From NCBI RefSeq assembly GCF_018143015.1, contig NC_054740.1:56863083-56927082 (forward strand): 64,000 nucleotides of DNA, given 5' to 3'. The DNA comes from Lytechinus variegatus (taxonomy: Eukaryota; Echinodermata; Echinoidea; Temnopleuroida; Toxopneustidae). The position numbers were made by a program, and so were the translations under genes. Shown here one piece after another: positions 1 through 10,435 of the stretch (its first letter is position 1; every line of letters begins with the position of its first letter). Under the pieces are notes generated by a model, which was not told where the DNA came from, did not search any database, and was given only the letters and a program-made list of their open reading frames with translations.

Positions 1-22
1 GATAGAAGGCCTATCTACTTAC

Positions 23-2183
23 TGAAGGTGTGCATTCAAATTGATAATGATGTCTGTCTAATATTGAGATGGCTTCTGTATACGAGAGTCTGAAAAAAAA
101 GAGCATAAAAAAGAAGTCACATAAAAAAGTGATAAACATATGAGTATTTCCACAAAATTGGGGCCAACAATGTGACATTTCATCATAATTTGATACTAAT
201 TATACCATACATTTATTGTTTGTACACTTTACAATCATATAAAGACCATATATTTACTGGAAATGTGAGACTTTCAGACTCATTTTTCTGAAATTATTGA
301 GCAAAACCTGCTGTGACATGAGCGTGGTGTAAAAATAGCATTGGGGCAATTCCAAGCAAAAGTCTACATCTTCCAAAAATTTATAGTGGCTCTATTTCAA
401 ATCTGGATCAAATTTTTCTATCAAAACTCATATGGAATTTCATAAATTTATATAAAAGGGGAAAATAATTAGCTACAATTTTTTTTTCTTACGCATCTCC
501 TTATAGGAGAATCCAAACCACACAAGAAGTTCTATACATAGGACCACATATATTGCTTTTTTACTTAATTTCAATTCAACAGAAAACACTCATTTTGTAA
601 AATTTTCTTTTGGATAATCTGTAGGTCATCATTTTACATCATATCAAACAATAATTTTGAAATATAAGTTCATTTTACGCTGCCCATGAGCGGATATTTC
701 TGATGTCACTCCGTAACCGTCACTCCCTAACCAAGCATGGGTTTATGTTTTAAGTCGTAATTCATGTAATAATACACCAATTTTTTTATGAAATGCAGCA
801 TATTACAGCTAGAACATAGAATCCAATCAATAAATCCAAATTATGATAGCAATTCAAAATTCACAGAGCTTAAGCAATACGTACATGTATTCTCCTAAAA
901 TATGCATGTCCATTTTGCGTCACTCCGTAACCATGTTTATGAATATTCATATCTCATTAATTCATTGGATCCAAATAACAAATGTTATCATTTTGAAAAG
1001 TGGGTTTCAGCAACTACTGTCAGGTACCATTTCTTGGCAAACAAGTATTCAAATGTGGGTGATATCTTTGTTTGAATGCAAAAAAGTTGTTTCTGAATGT
1101 CACTCCGTAACCGTGGAACTGCCCATTGAGATATTTACATATCGTCCTAAAAGTCAAATTATAGCAATGTAGGGTGACCAAATCTTTAAACAATATGCAC
1201 ATTTACTCTCAACATTTAATGAGATGTGACCTGCGGACTCCAAATTGTAACTTAGCCTGTATTTTGGTGTCATCTACCTACACATCAAAAATGTTTAAAT
1301 CCATTTGAATATTTTTTGAGTAATTGCGTGGAAACCAACTCGCACATTCAATGAGCTGCGACCTTTGACCTGTGGACTCCGAATTCATACTTAGCCTGTA
1401 CCTACACACTAAAAATTTCTAAAATCCATTAAATATTTTTCGAGTTATTGAATAATAAAAAAATTACAATAACAGTTCAAAGCTACATGTACATGTACAG
1501 AAACCTTTCAAATAGAAATTTTGCACTTGTTATTAAAAAAATTCCTTAAGAAACTGAACCCCAGATGGTCCTTGTACTTTGCGATTGTAATGACATCTTT
1601 CACCAGCGTTTCCACAGATCCAAAACAAATTTTCACGAAACTGACGCGCAAACTCCCTGAAATTTATAGACCAATTTCACAACGTGAGAGGGCAGCAGAC
1701 TGGTCGCCATGCTGCGGTGGGCGAATCAACTTTTATAGTACACAAGTCAATAGGGTATTTGGTACATTCGTTCGATTTTTTTTTATTTTGGACCAATTGA
1801 GCAGATTTCTTGTAAGATTCACAATGAGCATTAATCAGAGAAGTTCAGGTCGCAGCTGTGCTGTGTTCAATTGCCACAACAATTGGAGAAAGCTTCAGGA
1901 TTGGAAGCAAAGTGAATGTGAAATTCACTCCCCTTGGACTCATGAAGCCTGTTTGTGTGTGAAGCCTTGCTCCCTGCATAGGTTTCCAGGCCGTGATGAA
2001 GGAATGCGTTGCCAGTGGATAAAAACATCAACAGAAAGGACTTTAAAGTTAAGAAAGGGGGCCTTGCCCCCTCCTTTTGGATACTTATAGGCCTGCATAA
2101 AATGTGGTGGTGGTGGTGTTTTTTTTGTGGGGGGGGGGGGAGGGGGGATTTATTTGATCATGCTTAGATGGAAATATCTGTCC

Positions 2184-2214
<31 letters not shown>

Positions 2215-3286
2215 ACACTATCCCTCTCTCTCTCTTCCTCTCATTATCCCCTTCTCTGTATTACACTGTCCCTCTCTCACACACTCTCGCTAGCCCCCCC
2301 CACTCTCTCTCTCACTACCCCCCCTTCTCATTATTCCCCTCTCCCCTCTCACTATCCCCCTCCTCTCACACATACTCTCTCCCCCCTCTCCCCTCTCTCA
2401 TCCTCTCTCTCTCTCTCACTCTATGTCTCGTTCACTCTCCCGCTACTCTAACACAATTTACTAGCAACAAGAAGTGAGCTCCCTGATGAAAACCAACAGC
2501 GATTCTTCGATCGGGTCATCATCAACTTACTTTTACTGACAAAACTAAGGGGAAAAAGTAGCCAAAGTACAAAAATTCATCATACCTTCATCGGTCAGAT
2601 ATGGCCATTGTCTTACATCGTCTACCCAGGTGTCCATGCTTTATTTTATTGATTTATGATGAAGTTAATGACACAATATCAGAGCTTATCTGTAATCTTT
2701 CATTGAATTTGTACACAGAGCCAATCGCGGTCAGCGCACTTGCCCACCGCAGCAATGGCGTCGCCGATAGAGGGCCAAATACATAAACCGGCCGTGAAAT
2801 TGGTCTATAGACATTTCCTGGAATTTTCAAATTTTATTTTTAACGAAAATCGGACAATAACAAAGCGAGCCTAAACTTGGTCCAAGTGACCAAAATCAAG
2901 GAATATAACCTTTTAGATGAATGCACTTTTTAAAAATAGCAACAAAATTACAAGATGCGAGCGCTCCGTACGAGGCAAACAATTCTTTAAATATAACATA
3001 AATATTGAAAGTTGCTATGTTTAATTGTAGTTTAATTGTAATTTTCTGATTTCCAGGAAATTTCCTGGAATTTTTTTCAAATTCCCCCAAATTACCTGAA
3101 ATGATCTGCATTTCCTGGAATTCTGTAAATTTTCTTTCAAAGTGGAAAAACTGTCTTTCACTGAACCAAAATCCAACTCACCGCATGTTTTGTCCCTTCG
3201 TTGATTCTGTCCCCAATAAATTGGACATCCTCTGAGCTCTTTGTGTAGACGGTATAGGCAACTGATTTCACCAAGTCTTCCATGAC
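23..3286 (-). CDS. NARS2: NARS2-like asparaginyl-tRNA synthetase, two internal exons (partial gene)
   Basis: Two minus-strand exons lie between good splice sites. The exon at 3182-3286 (105 nt, phase 0 at both ends, acceptor tttcag, donor gtgagt) encodes VMEDLVKSVAYTVYTKSSED and 15 further residues. The exon at 23-89 (67 nt, acceptor ttttcag, donor gtaagt) encodes LSYTEAISILDRHHYQFECT then PS. Both resemble, in order, the segment of mitochondrial asparaginyl-tRNA synthetase just before its catalytic C-terminal half (human: VMEELFKA..., ...SYTEAVEILKQAS...FTFTPEWG). The family is a class II aminoacyl-tRNA synthetase that charges mitochondrial tRNA-Asn. The reading phases do not join directly, so I infer a small exon of 3n+2 nt between them, not located; it matches the roughly ten human residues missing at that point. 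The rest of the catalytic domain must lie left of base 1. Identity is from remembered family sequence, not a search. Confidence 0.55.
90..1664. other. Intronic AT-rich sequence with short repeated motifs
   Basis: This stretch shows no supported coding. The motif GTCACTCCGTAACC occurs near 704, 917 and 1099, with a one-base variant at 717. A diverged pair of units of about 145 bp, each ending in a Cys-free AT-rich tail, occupies about 1197-1447; both contain CTTAGCCTGTA. The short open frame at 843-1172 has no recognisable domain. Confidence 0.4.
1824..2089 (+). pseudogene. THAP zinc-finger domain fragment with a frameshift
   Basis: From the ATG at 1824 the frame reads MSINQRSSGRSCAVFNCHNN..., with the THAP pattern C-x4-C, a spacer with further cysteines, then SLHRFPGRDEGMRCQWIKT. 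THAP domains are C2CH zinc-coordinating DNA-binding modules of about 90 residues. After WIKT the frame turns unrelated (STERTLK). Adding one base to the A run at 2021-2025 would give the family-like WIKNINRKDFKVK, so one A appears to be missing. The sequence then runs into low-complexity DNA, so the rest of the protein is lost. It lies inside the inverted-repeat element described separately. Confidence 0.5.
2101..2460 (+). repeat. CT/CACT-rich microsatellite region
   Basis: A poly-G run (2130-2146) is followed by long (TC)n and CTCTCACT-type tracts up to about 2455. The open frame across it (Ser/Leu repeats) is a by-product of the repeat. Confidence 0.85.
2810..3181. other. Intron sequence, no feature seen
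   Basis: This is AT-rich sequence with several short TTCCTGGAATT repeats between 2813 and 3122. It lies just 3' (minus strand) of the exon at 3182-3286. I see no coding potential; the predicted missing small exon may lie here or further left. Confidence 0.3.
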
Positions 3287-3735
3287 CTGAAACAACAAGG
3301 AGTAATGTTCATAAGATAATGAAGCAATGGGGCCTATTGAGAGTAAAACAGGTAATGAGAAAAAGTAGACTTTGATGATTTGGATGTGTGAGAAGAAAAA
3401 AAACCCACTGGCTCAAGAAACAAGATGGATCTAAGGGTGTGTCAAATGTCGATTCTCAAATATAAGCACCAATATGAATCATGATTGAAAACTCAATTAC
3501 AAAACCCAGAACACAAACACAATCAGTGGTGCACTGTTCAATTGGGACGTTTGGAGTGAATTGAGAGAGCGCATGGACATCTAGAGGAGCACGAGTAGCA
3601 ATTCAATGACAAAGGGATTGTAGCAGTCTTTAGAAAAGAAGATCGGGCATACGACAGTGAACTCGCCAAAGCTATCCCAGTGGAGAGTGGCAGGAATTTC
3701 GAAAGGGCTATCCAAACCACATGGACGCCAGGTGG

Positions 3736-3905
3736 GTGTTTCATAAAGCTGTTCGTAAGTTAAGAGCGACTTTAAGAACGACTGGTGATCCTTTCTTGTG
3801 GTAAATTGTATATACATTGGCGATGGTTACGCGCGTAAGAAAGGTTCACCAGTCGTTCTTAAAGTCGTTCTTATCTTACGAACAGCTTTATGAAACGGCC
3901 CCCAG
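3736..3905. repeat. Hairpin MITE (GTTTCATAAAG family)
   Basis: The left arm GTTTCATAAAGCTGTTCGTA from about 3739 is mirrored by the right arm ending TTACGAACAGCTTTATGAAAC near 3896. The inner parts also pair (GACTTTAAGAACGACTGGTGA with its complement). There is no coding, so this is a non-autonomous foldback element. A related element with the same GTTTCATAAAG end lies at 62,758-62,896. Confidence 0.7.
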
Positions 3906-3999
3906 GACCACAAACGGACAAGTACTGACAGCCTTAAACTTGGAAGTCTAACACAGACTGTTGGCTCCAAAGTCTATGGTTTGTTACATTTGTTTGCAC

Positions 4000-5090
4000 A
4001 TTATAAGCAGGGATATGGACAAGGTAAGATTTAACCTACTTGGCATTTCCATTTATTCACCCATTAGCACCTAACTGTATAACATTAACAAATATAACAA
4101 AAAGGATAACGAATGTGTCTGTGATGACTGAAATGGCTACTTCTGCCTCCTCTGGCGAGGAGGCGTATGAAGATTATGCTAGCGAAATTTATTACCAATC
4201 GCAATATAGAATTCACCCACCATTGCCTATGGTGGCTGACAATGTATTTAGTGATCAAATTATCACTGAAGCTAGGGATACAACAGAAGGAGAACGGCAT
4301 AATATTCCAAAGAAGGTTAGAAGTACTCAAAGAATGTGTAAAAGTGCAAGGATCAGTAAAATTAATGACTTGCCTGTCAAGCAACAAGGGCTGACTATCA
4401 CTTTAGAAGGAATAAAATCAAATGTAGTCAAAATCAATCCGATCAATAGGGCAAAATTTCTAAGTGAAAACGTTGGACAAGTGCAAAAGATAAAAAGGGG
4501 GAAAAAATAACTTAAAGATAATGTGCAAAAACCATCAAGCAGAAAAGTTGAAGTCAATGACAGAGTTCACAGGAATAGCCATCAAAGCAGATTTGTACAA
4601 CCCAGATAAGAAAAGAAAAGGAGTTATAAAGGCAAGTCCTGAGGTTGAAGATGAAGAATTACTAGAGGTATTGAGGAAGGACAAGGTCATAGGATTCAAA
4701 AGATTTAAGACAAATCGGCAGGGAGTTGAAGAACACCCCATCGGTTCTTTTGACCTTTAAGAGAAGAGAAGTGCCAAAAGAACTTTACTTTGCATATGAA
4801 TGCTATGAAGTATTTTACTATGTTCCTCCGTCACCTAGATGTTTCAAATGCAAAATGTTAGGACAAGTGGCAGGTACTTGTAAAAACAAAGTGCGTTGTG
4901 GAGATGGTCACAGTTAAAAACGTCCTAACAAAGAGACTCGTAAGTATTGTAGTTGCAAACAAAACCACTCTGCAGCATATCTTGGATGTACCTCATACGA
5001 AGAGGCTGTTAAAATTAACATAATCAAACAAAATGAACAAATTTCCTACACAGAAGCTACAAAGAAATTCCACATCAAAGCATAGTCTAT
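4000..5090 (+). pseudogene. LINE ORF1 (gag-like, zinc-knuckle) remnant
   Basis: Three frames chain into one protein: 4112-4510 (ends GQVQKIKRGKK), 4521-4760 (CKNHQAEKLKSMTEFTGIAI...VIGFKRFKTNRQGVEE) and 4726-4917 (REVPKELYFAYECYEVFYYV, then CFKCKMLGQVAGTC). The last segment is a CCHC-type knuckle in which the usual His is Gln. Downstream codons to about 5090 (CSCKQNHSAAYLGC, SYEEAVKI, YTEATKKF) continue the same theme. This is the architecture of the nucleic-acid-binding ORF1 of Jockey/CR1-type non-LTR retrotransposons. Stops and shifts near 4511, 4740 and 4917 show it is dead. Its ORF2 is not adjacent; a separate RT remnant lies at about 13.0-13.6 kb. Confidence 0.65.
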
Positions 5091-5319
5091 TCCCGCACAA
5101 GCAGTACACTCGTAAAAATAGGAACAAAGTTTTCTCTCCCAACGTACACGTAGAACGGACAAACCAAAACCCCAAAGGACGAGCCACAAACCAAAACAAC
5201 GCAAAAGCAATTTTGCGTCTCGCCCACTTATGAAAATAACCAGAAATATTGTGATTTTCGAGGGCACGCCAGAGAATTCTATCGAAAAATCATTGTGAAA
5301 TGACTGGAATGGAATAACA

Positions 5320-5600
5320 CTTGTCATAAGAGCCTTGCACGTAAACTTTAATGTTGACCTGAAAATGACCTTTGAACTTACCATGTGACCTCCGACTGCA
5401 GCATAACATGCAGGTCGCCTAAGTACATCCACCATCCAAGTTTTGTTGGAAAGTAACTTACGGTTGCAAGTTAGGTGTCATAAGAGAGTCTTGCATGTAA
5501 ACTTTAATGTTGACCTGAAAATGACCATTGACCTTACCGTATGACCTCCGACTGCAGCATAACATGCAGTTCACCAAAGTCCATCTACCATCCAAGCAGT
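5320..5600. repeat. Two-copy tandem repeat, about 150 bp
   Basis: The unit beginning CATAAGAG..CTTGCA.GTAAAC and containing GACCTCCGACTGCAGCATAA appears at about 5322-5477 and again at about 5478-5598, with scattered differences. It is non-coding. Confidence 0.7.
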
Positions 5601-5784
5601 GTTCTCGCCAGAAAAAATTCACCCATGTCGGGGACTTGTGCTGCCACTCCTGCGGGGTGGGTGCGGGAGGGGGGGTTCACCCCTCCCGTGAGGAGCGCGG
5701 AAGCGACGGCCTTTTCATCAAATAGAGACGCTAAGGAAGCCCCATTGTGGCGTATTTTTAAGCCCACACAAATGCACATAAATG

Positions 5785-8133
5785 CTAGGCCTGGGAGTAA
5801 ACATCGATTGATCGAATGGTTTGATTGGCATGCCGCCAATCACCAATCGATTAGCAAAATTTACACTATTCGAATGTTCGGCAGATCCTGACTATGACAT
5901 TGGGAGAACTCGAATACCCAAGTAATAATAACAAGTGGAATGCCTCTGGCCGTCTCACCTGCATCACGCGGTTCAATATAGCAGCAGTGCTGACTTTGAA
6001 TACTACTCTAACTCGCACAAGATGTTCAGTGATACATGGTTACTCTTATGTCCACTTTTTATGAACTAGACCAATAAACTTACAGAGATATGATGGTTAT
6101 TCACCAAAAAACCCCAACATGGCCAAAGTTCATTGACCTTACATGACCTTTGACCATGATCATGTGACCTGAAACTCAAACAGGATATTCAGTGATACTT
6201 GATTACTCTTATGTACAAGTTTCATGAATCAGATCCATAAACTTTCAAAGTTATGATGGTAATTCAACAGATACACCCAATTCGGCCAAAGTTCATTGAC
6301 CTTTGACCTTGGTCATGTGACCTGAAACGTGCACAGGATGTTCAGTGATACTTGATTACTCTAATGTCCAAGTTTAATGAACTAGCCCAATAAACTTCCA
6401 AAGTTATGATGGTAATTCAACAGATACCCCCGATTCGGCCAAAGTTCATTGACCCTAATGACCTTTGACCTTAATCATGAGACCTGAAACTTGCACAAAA
6501 TTTTCAGTGATGCTTGATTACTATTATGTCCAAGTTTCATGAATCAGATCCATAAACTTTCAAAGTTATGATGGGAATTCAACAGATATCCCCAATTCGG
6601 CCAAAGTTCATTGACCCTAAATGACCTTTGACCTTGGTCATGTGACGTGAAACTCATGCAGGATGTTCAGTGATACTTGATTAACCTTATGTCCAAGTTT
6701 CATGAACTAGGTCCATATATTTTCTAAGTTATGATGACATTTCAAAAACTTAACCACAGGTTAAGATTTCGATGTTGATTCCTCCAACATGGTCTAAGTT
6801 CATTGACCCTAAATGACCTTTGACCTTGGTCATGTGACATGAAACTCTAATAGGATGTTCAGTAATACTTGATTAACCTTATGGCCAAGTTTCATGAACT
6901 AGGTCCATATACTTTCTAAGTTATGATGTCATTTCAAAAACTTAACCTCAGGTTAAGATTTGATGTTGACGCCGCCGCCGCCGCCGTCGGAAAAGCGGCG
7001 CCTATAGTCTCACTTTGCTTCGCAGGTGAGACAACAAAATGACAAGAAAACAATGATGACACTTCATACAGGTTTAAAAATTATGTTACCGAGATAATTT
7101 TTAAAAAATAATCAATGATTGTATTACATTCACAGTTTACACACCAACATGAAAGCGCTCTGAATTTTTTAAAATCCCACCCAACCTTGCCCTCGATACA
7201 CAAAATGAGTTCATTGTCTGCGTGCACAAAACAATAAGAAAACACACAACCAAGCTCACTTGAGCTGATTGGACCTTCGGATAGCCAATGAAACTTTTGG
7301 GGAAACAAAGAAGAAGGCAGTGGTTCCCTTATCAGGAGAGGTCATGACTTCAGAAATAAACTGACCCCTCCCCCATCTGTGTGTGTGTGAGGGAGAGAGA
7401 AAGATAAGGGTGGGAGCCGGAGAATTCCTTTCATGTTTCAAAACAATAATGCAACCTTTTTTCTATCCCCCTCACACAATGAAAACTACATTCCGACATG
7501 CGCCCGTCTTCACCGACTAGTCTCCAAAAATAGACCCAGTTATACATGTAGGTTCAAATGATAAAAAATCGTAATTTTAAAAGGTATTTCAAATTAAATA
7601 TTTTGCAAAATATTTTTTTGAAATACATGTGTAGAATCGTGGGCAGTGCCACAAGTGGGGGCGGGGACATGGTGTGGGCAAGGGATGAAATTGTTCAAGA
7701 AATGCTCCACCTGGGGTCAGTCTCAAAGAATAGTTCATGAATGAGTTGTTTACATCTTTGGGCTTTGGACTTTGGACTCGGCTGATCTGGGCTGATTCAT
7801 TCATATGCAGGGGTGTGGCACTTGGAGGGATGCATGCATAATACCAGAGTACCAGCATGGATTTAGGAAGGATTTTCATTGGAACAATAAACTGAAAGTT
7901 TTAATCTAATTTCATGTAGTTTCTTTTGATACAAATATCATGGAGATGGGGAAAAGGTCCTACTTTCATTTATTCTAAACATGTGACTTTGATGGAGATT
8001 AATGGGGGGGTCACCATAAAGTAGGTCAACTATTGTGACTTAAAAGACCTGATTCCCGACGAACAATCGAATCATTCGATTATTTTTTCAGGAAATAATT
8101 GAATGGTAAAAATGACAATCGTCCTAGGCCTAA
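5785..8133. mobile_element. Putative large hAT-type element (TAGGCCTGG/TAGGCCTAA ends)
   Basis: The left end CTAGGCCTGGGAGTAAACAT and right end ...ATCGTCCTAGGCCTAA are inverted over about 10 bp, and similar ATCGAAT/ATTCGAT segments sit inside both ends. The flanks CATAAATG and CATCCATG could be an 8-bp target duplication with two mismatches. The smaller GTCTCACCTGC element lies inside it. No transposase is visible. Confidence 0.35.
5953..7032. mobile_element. Element with GTCTCACCTGC inverted ends and internal tandem repeats
   Basis: The sequence begins GTCTCACCTGCAT and ends GCAGGTGAGAC. Inside are about five tandem units of roughly 153-192 bp; GGCCAAAGTTCATTGACC recurs near 6121, 6284, 6437 and 6599, with a variant near 6791. 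Near the right end is a (CCG)n hairpin-forming GC-rich patch at 6968-7001. A second, inverted and interrupted copy lies at about 16,485-17,195. Confidence 0.6.
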
Positions 8134-8360
8134 CATCCATGCACCATAGCGGTCACGCACAGTTCTCAAACTCCTTTGCTATTCGTTCATTGTGTGCAGA
8201 GAGGGCGGGATAAAATGACAAACACAGTACAACTCCTTTGCTATTCGTTCATTGTGTGTATAGAGGGCGGGATAATTGACACACACAGTACAAGTACATG
8301 TTCCTTGTACATACAATGCATTTATTCCAAGTTCCACTCCCATCATATCAGTAAGCGCAG
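7033..8360. other. Non-coding sequence
   Basis: There is no supported gene here. A direct duplication of about 60 bp (ACTCCTTTGCTATTCGTTCA, at about 8170 and 8231) is followed each time by AGAGGGCGGGATAA. The remainder is AT-rich. Confidence 0.3.
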
Positions 8361-8367
8361 CTACCCC

Positions 8368-9432
8368 AGAGATGCCAACTTTTGGAAATCAGAATTAGGG
8401 AGGATTTGCAACTGCCACCGAATTATGTGCGCATAGCGCACATCTCGAGCGCGGAGCGCTCGACCCTTGTGGCCGCGGTCCAGGGCCCGCCTTAGGGCCC
8501 TGGAAGCTCTGGGTTTCTAGATGCTCTCTGGTGCAATCTGACCCTTATTTTGGGGCATTTCACATGTTTTCAAATAAACATTGTTCCCACTTTTTTAACA
8601 TAAAAAATATCAAATATGCATTCTTACATGTAAAAAAAATGAGGGGACAAGATCAGAAGTACCTGTTCAACAATAATAATTAATAAGGAGGAATTATCAC
8701 TATCGGCTATAGGCAGGTTATGTTCCACTATAAATCCAGTAAAGAAAAGCTCAGCGCTGGTCCCTTGCTTGGTGAAATAAAGTCAACAGGGTACTAGTGG
8801 AGCTCGAAGATCTTATCTTCGTAATGTCCGTAGGCCTTTGCCGTTTGCTCCAGCTCCCGAACGGTGCTTCCGAATATCATCACGACCTCCGTACTCAACT
8901 GAAATGTCCACGCTGCAAGTTGCGCAAAATGCATGGTAAATTCCTCTTTCTGACTTCCGAATACACAGGTACTGGAGACTGTATTCAGTCTTATACTTCG
9001 GAGACCATTTCTTGGTCTTCTTTTGTTGATTTTCCGCCATTTCGTGTCAATATCAACCCATCAATACGCCAAAATCACACACCGATATTCCACCGCACGA
9101 CTCGACAAATCCAGTGGCCGTGAGCGCACACGACTCGCGAAGCTAGCCGGGCCTACCGGCCTGGTGCACAGTGGATTCCCGTTGGGCATATCACATGCAC
9201 CAGCTTTTCGCTGCTCCTTAATTGTCTACCTTTAACACACATGATTTAGTAGCAGCGAACGTAATGGAGTTACTACATGCTAAAGTTAGCAGACGATACA
9301 TGTCCTTCCAATCCAATTTGATCAATTAAAAAAAATCGTAATTTCGGGAGGATAAGGATGGTAATCGTAAGGGCAGGAGTTGGGATGAATTTTCGGGAGC
9401 CTCCCGATGAAATCGGGAGGGTTGGCATCTCT
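8368..9432 (-). mobile_element. hAT-type transposon remnant with BED-like finger
   Basis: The ends AGAGATGCCAAC (8368) and GTTGGCATCTCT (to 9432) are inverted. The flanks GCTACCCC and GCTACCGG fit a decayed 8-bp target duplication. The minus-strand frame inside encodes a zinc-finger segment typical of hAT transposase N-termini. CG-rich palindromic patches (8427-8462) lie near the left end. Confidence 0.6.
8813..9040 (-). pseudogene. BED-type zinc-finger fragment of a hAT transposase
   Basis: From ATG at 9040 the frame reads MAENQQKKTKKWSPKYKTEY..., followed by HAFCATCSVDISVEYGGRDD and IRKH. The pattern C-x2-C, then a basic stretch and a terminal H, with the GGRDDIRKH signature, is that of the BED-like fingers at the start of many hAT-derived proteins. 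Only 75 codons remain; the RNase H-like catalytic part is absent. It is a transposon relic rather than a host gene. Confidence 0.55.
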
Positions 9433-9834
9433 GCTACCGGTAGGTCATGGAGCATAGCCGGTGTGATGTGCGGGGCAGACGGGGGAATAGGCAACGGAAC
9501 GACCGTACCGTGCCGTCATATGCCCGCAATAGCAGCCGCGAGCTAGCTGGGCGCCTTGCCACTTTCCTAGCCGTAGCAGGCCTGTAAGTGGTCTTAAGTT
9601 GGTGGGACTTCGGCGCAACCCGATAAATGAAGTTGATATCACTAAGATGAGTTCATGGAGTGTATTATTTTTTTCTGAATATTTCCATTTAATTTTTCTG
9701 AAATTTTACGCATGGTTCCACTTGGTCTCCATTTCCGCACGCATGGTGTTTGAACCATGCGCATTATACACTGGCGTGTTTGAGTTTATTATTGAGTTTA
9801 TTATTCTAGCCTTTCGTTACCCCCCCCAAATAAA
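9433..9834. other. Non-coding spacer
   Basis: I see no gene or clear repeat. Short G/C-rich stretches to about 9600 give way to AT-rich sequence ending in a C7 run beside the purine tract. Confidence 0.3.
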
Positions 9835-10420
9835 ATGAAGGAATGAAGGACAAAAAGAAAGCAAGATAGAAACGAAGAAAGAATGAAAGAAAGGAAGGAA
9901 GGAAGAAAAAGGAAAAGGTAAAGAAAGGATAGATGTGAAGGAAGGGAAAAAAGAAAGGAGGAAAGGAAGGAATAAAGAAAGAACAAAAATACGAAAGAAA
10001 GAAAAGAAATAAGATATAAAGGAATGAAGTAAAGAAATGAAAAAGGCAACAAAGAAAGAACAAAAGACAGAAAGTAGTGAAGGAAATAAAGAAGCAATAA
10101 AAAAAGAAAGGGTAAAAGGAAAGATGGAAAGAAGGAAAAAAACAGAGAGGAAGGAAGGATGGAAAGAAGGAAGGAATTAAGGAAGAAATAAAGAAAAGGT
10201 AAAATGATAGATAGAAGGAAAGAAATAAAGAAGGGAAGGAAGCAAGCGATATAAAACAAAAAGAAAAGTTAAAAGAATAGATGAAAGGAAGAAAACAAAA
10301 GAAAGAATTAGAGACAAAGAAAGGAAGGAATGAAAGAAGAAAGGAGAGAAAGGAAGCAAGCAGTCAAGAAAGAAAGAACAGGTAAAACCGTAAAAGGATA
10401 GATTGAACAAAGGGAAAAGG
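9835..10420. repeat. Purine-only (GAAA/GGAA) tract, about 590 bp
   Basis: The plus strand is almost entirely A and G, with irregular GGAA, GAAA and AAAGG units. The long complementary frames rich in Phe, Ser and Leu are artefacts of the tract. Such polypurine/polypyrimidine DNA can adopt triplex (H-DNA) form. Confidence 0.85.
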
Positions 10421-10435
10421 GAAATACAAATACCC

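Larger units (their letters stand above)
1665..2809 (+). mobile_element. P-like DNA transposon remnant carrying a THAP domain
   Basis: The ends are inverted: TATAGACCAATTTCAC at 1665 and its complement ending at 2809. Diverged similarity continues inward (both arms carry GCTGCGGTGGGC and GTACACA), so the inverted repeats are roughly 100 bp. The interior holds the start of a THAP domain and a CT-rich simple repeat. P-superfamily transposases begin with a THAP DNA-binding domain, which fits. No exact target duplication is visible, and no transposase catalytic domain is present, so this is a deleted, non-autonomous copy. Confidence 0.45.

Noticed and set aside
2127..2477. Ser/Leu-repeat frame of 116 codons
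   Set aside because: CT microsatellite.
3538..3730. Minus frames and a plus frame with FNDKGIVAVFRKEDRAYDSE
   Set aside because: The plus frame looks protein-like but is broken and I cannot name the family; possibly a retroelement relic. Not annotated as a gene.
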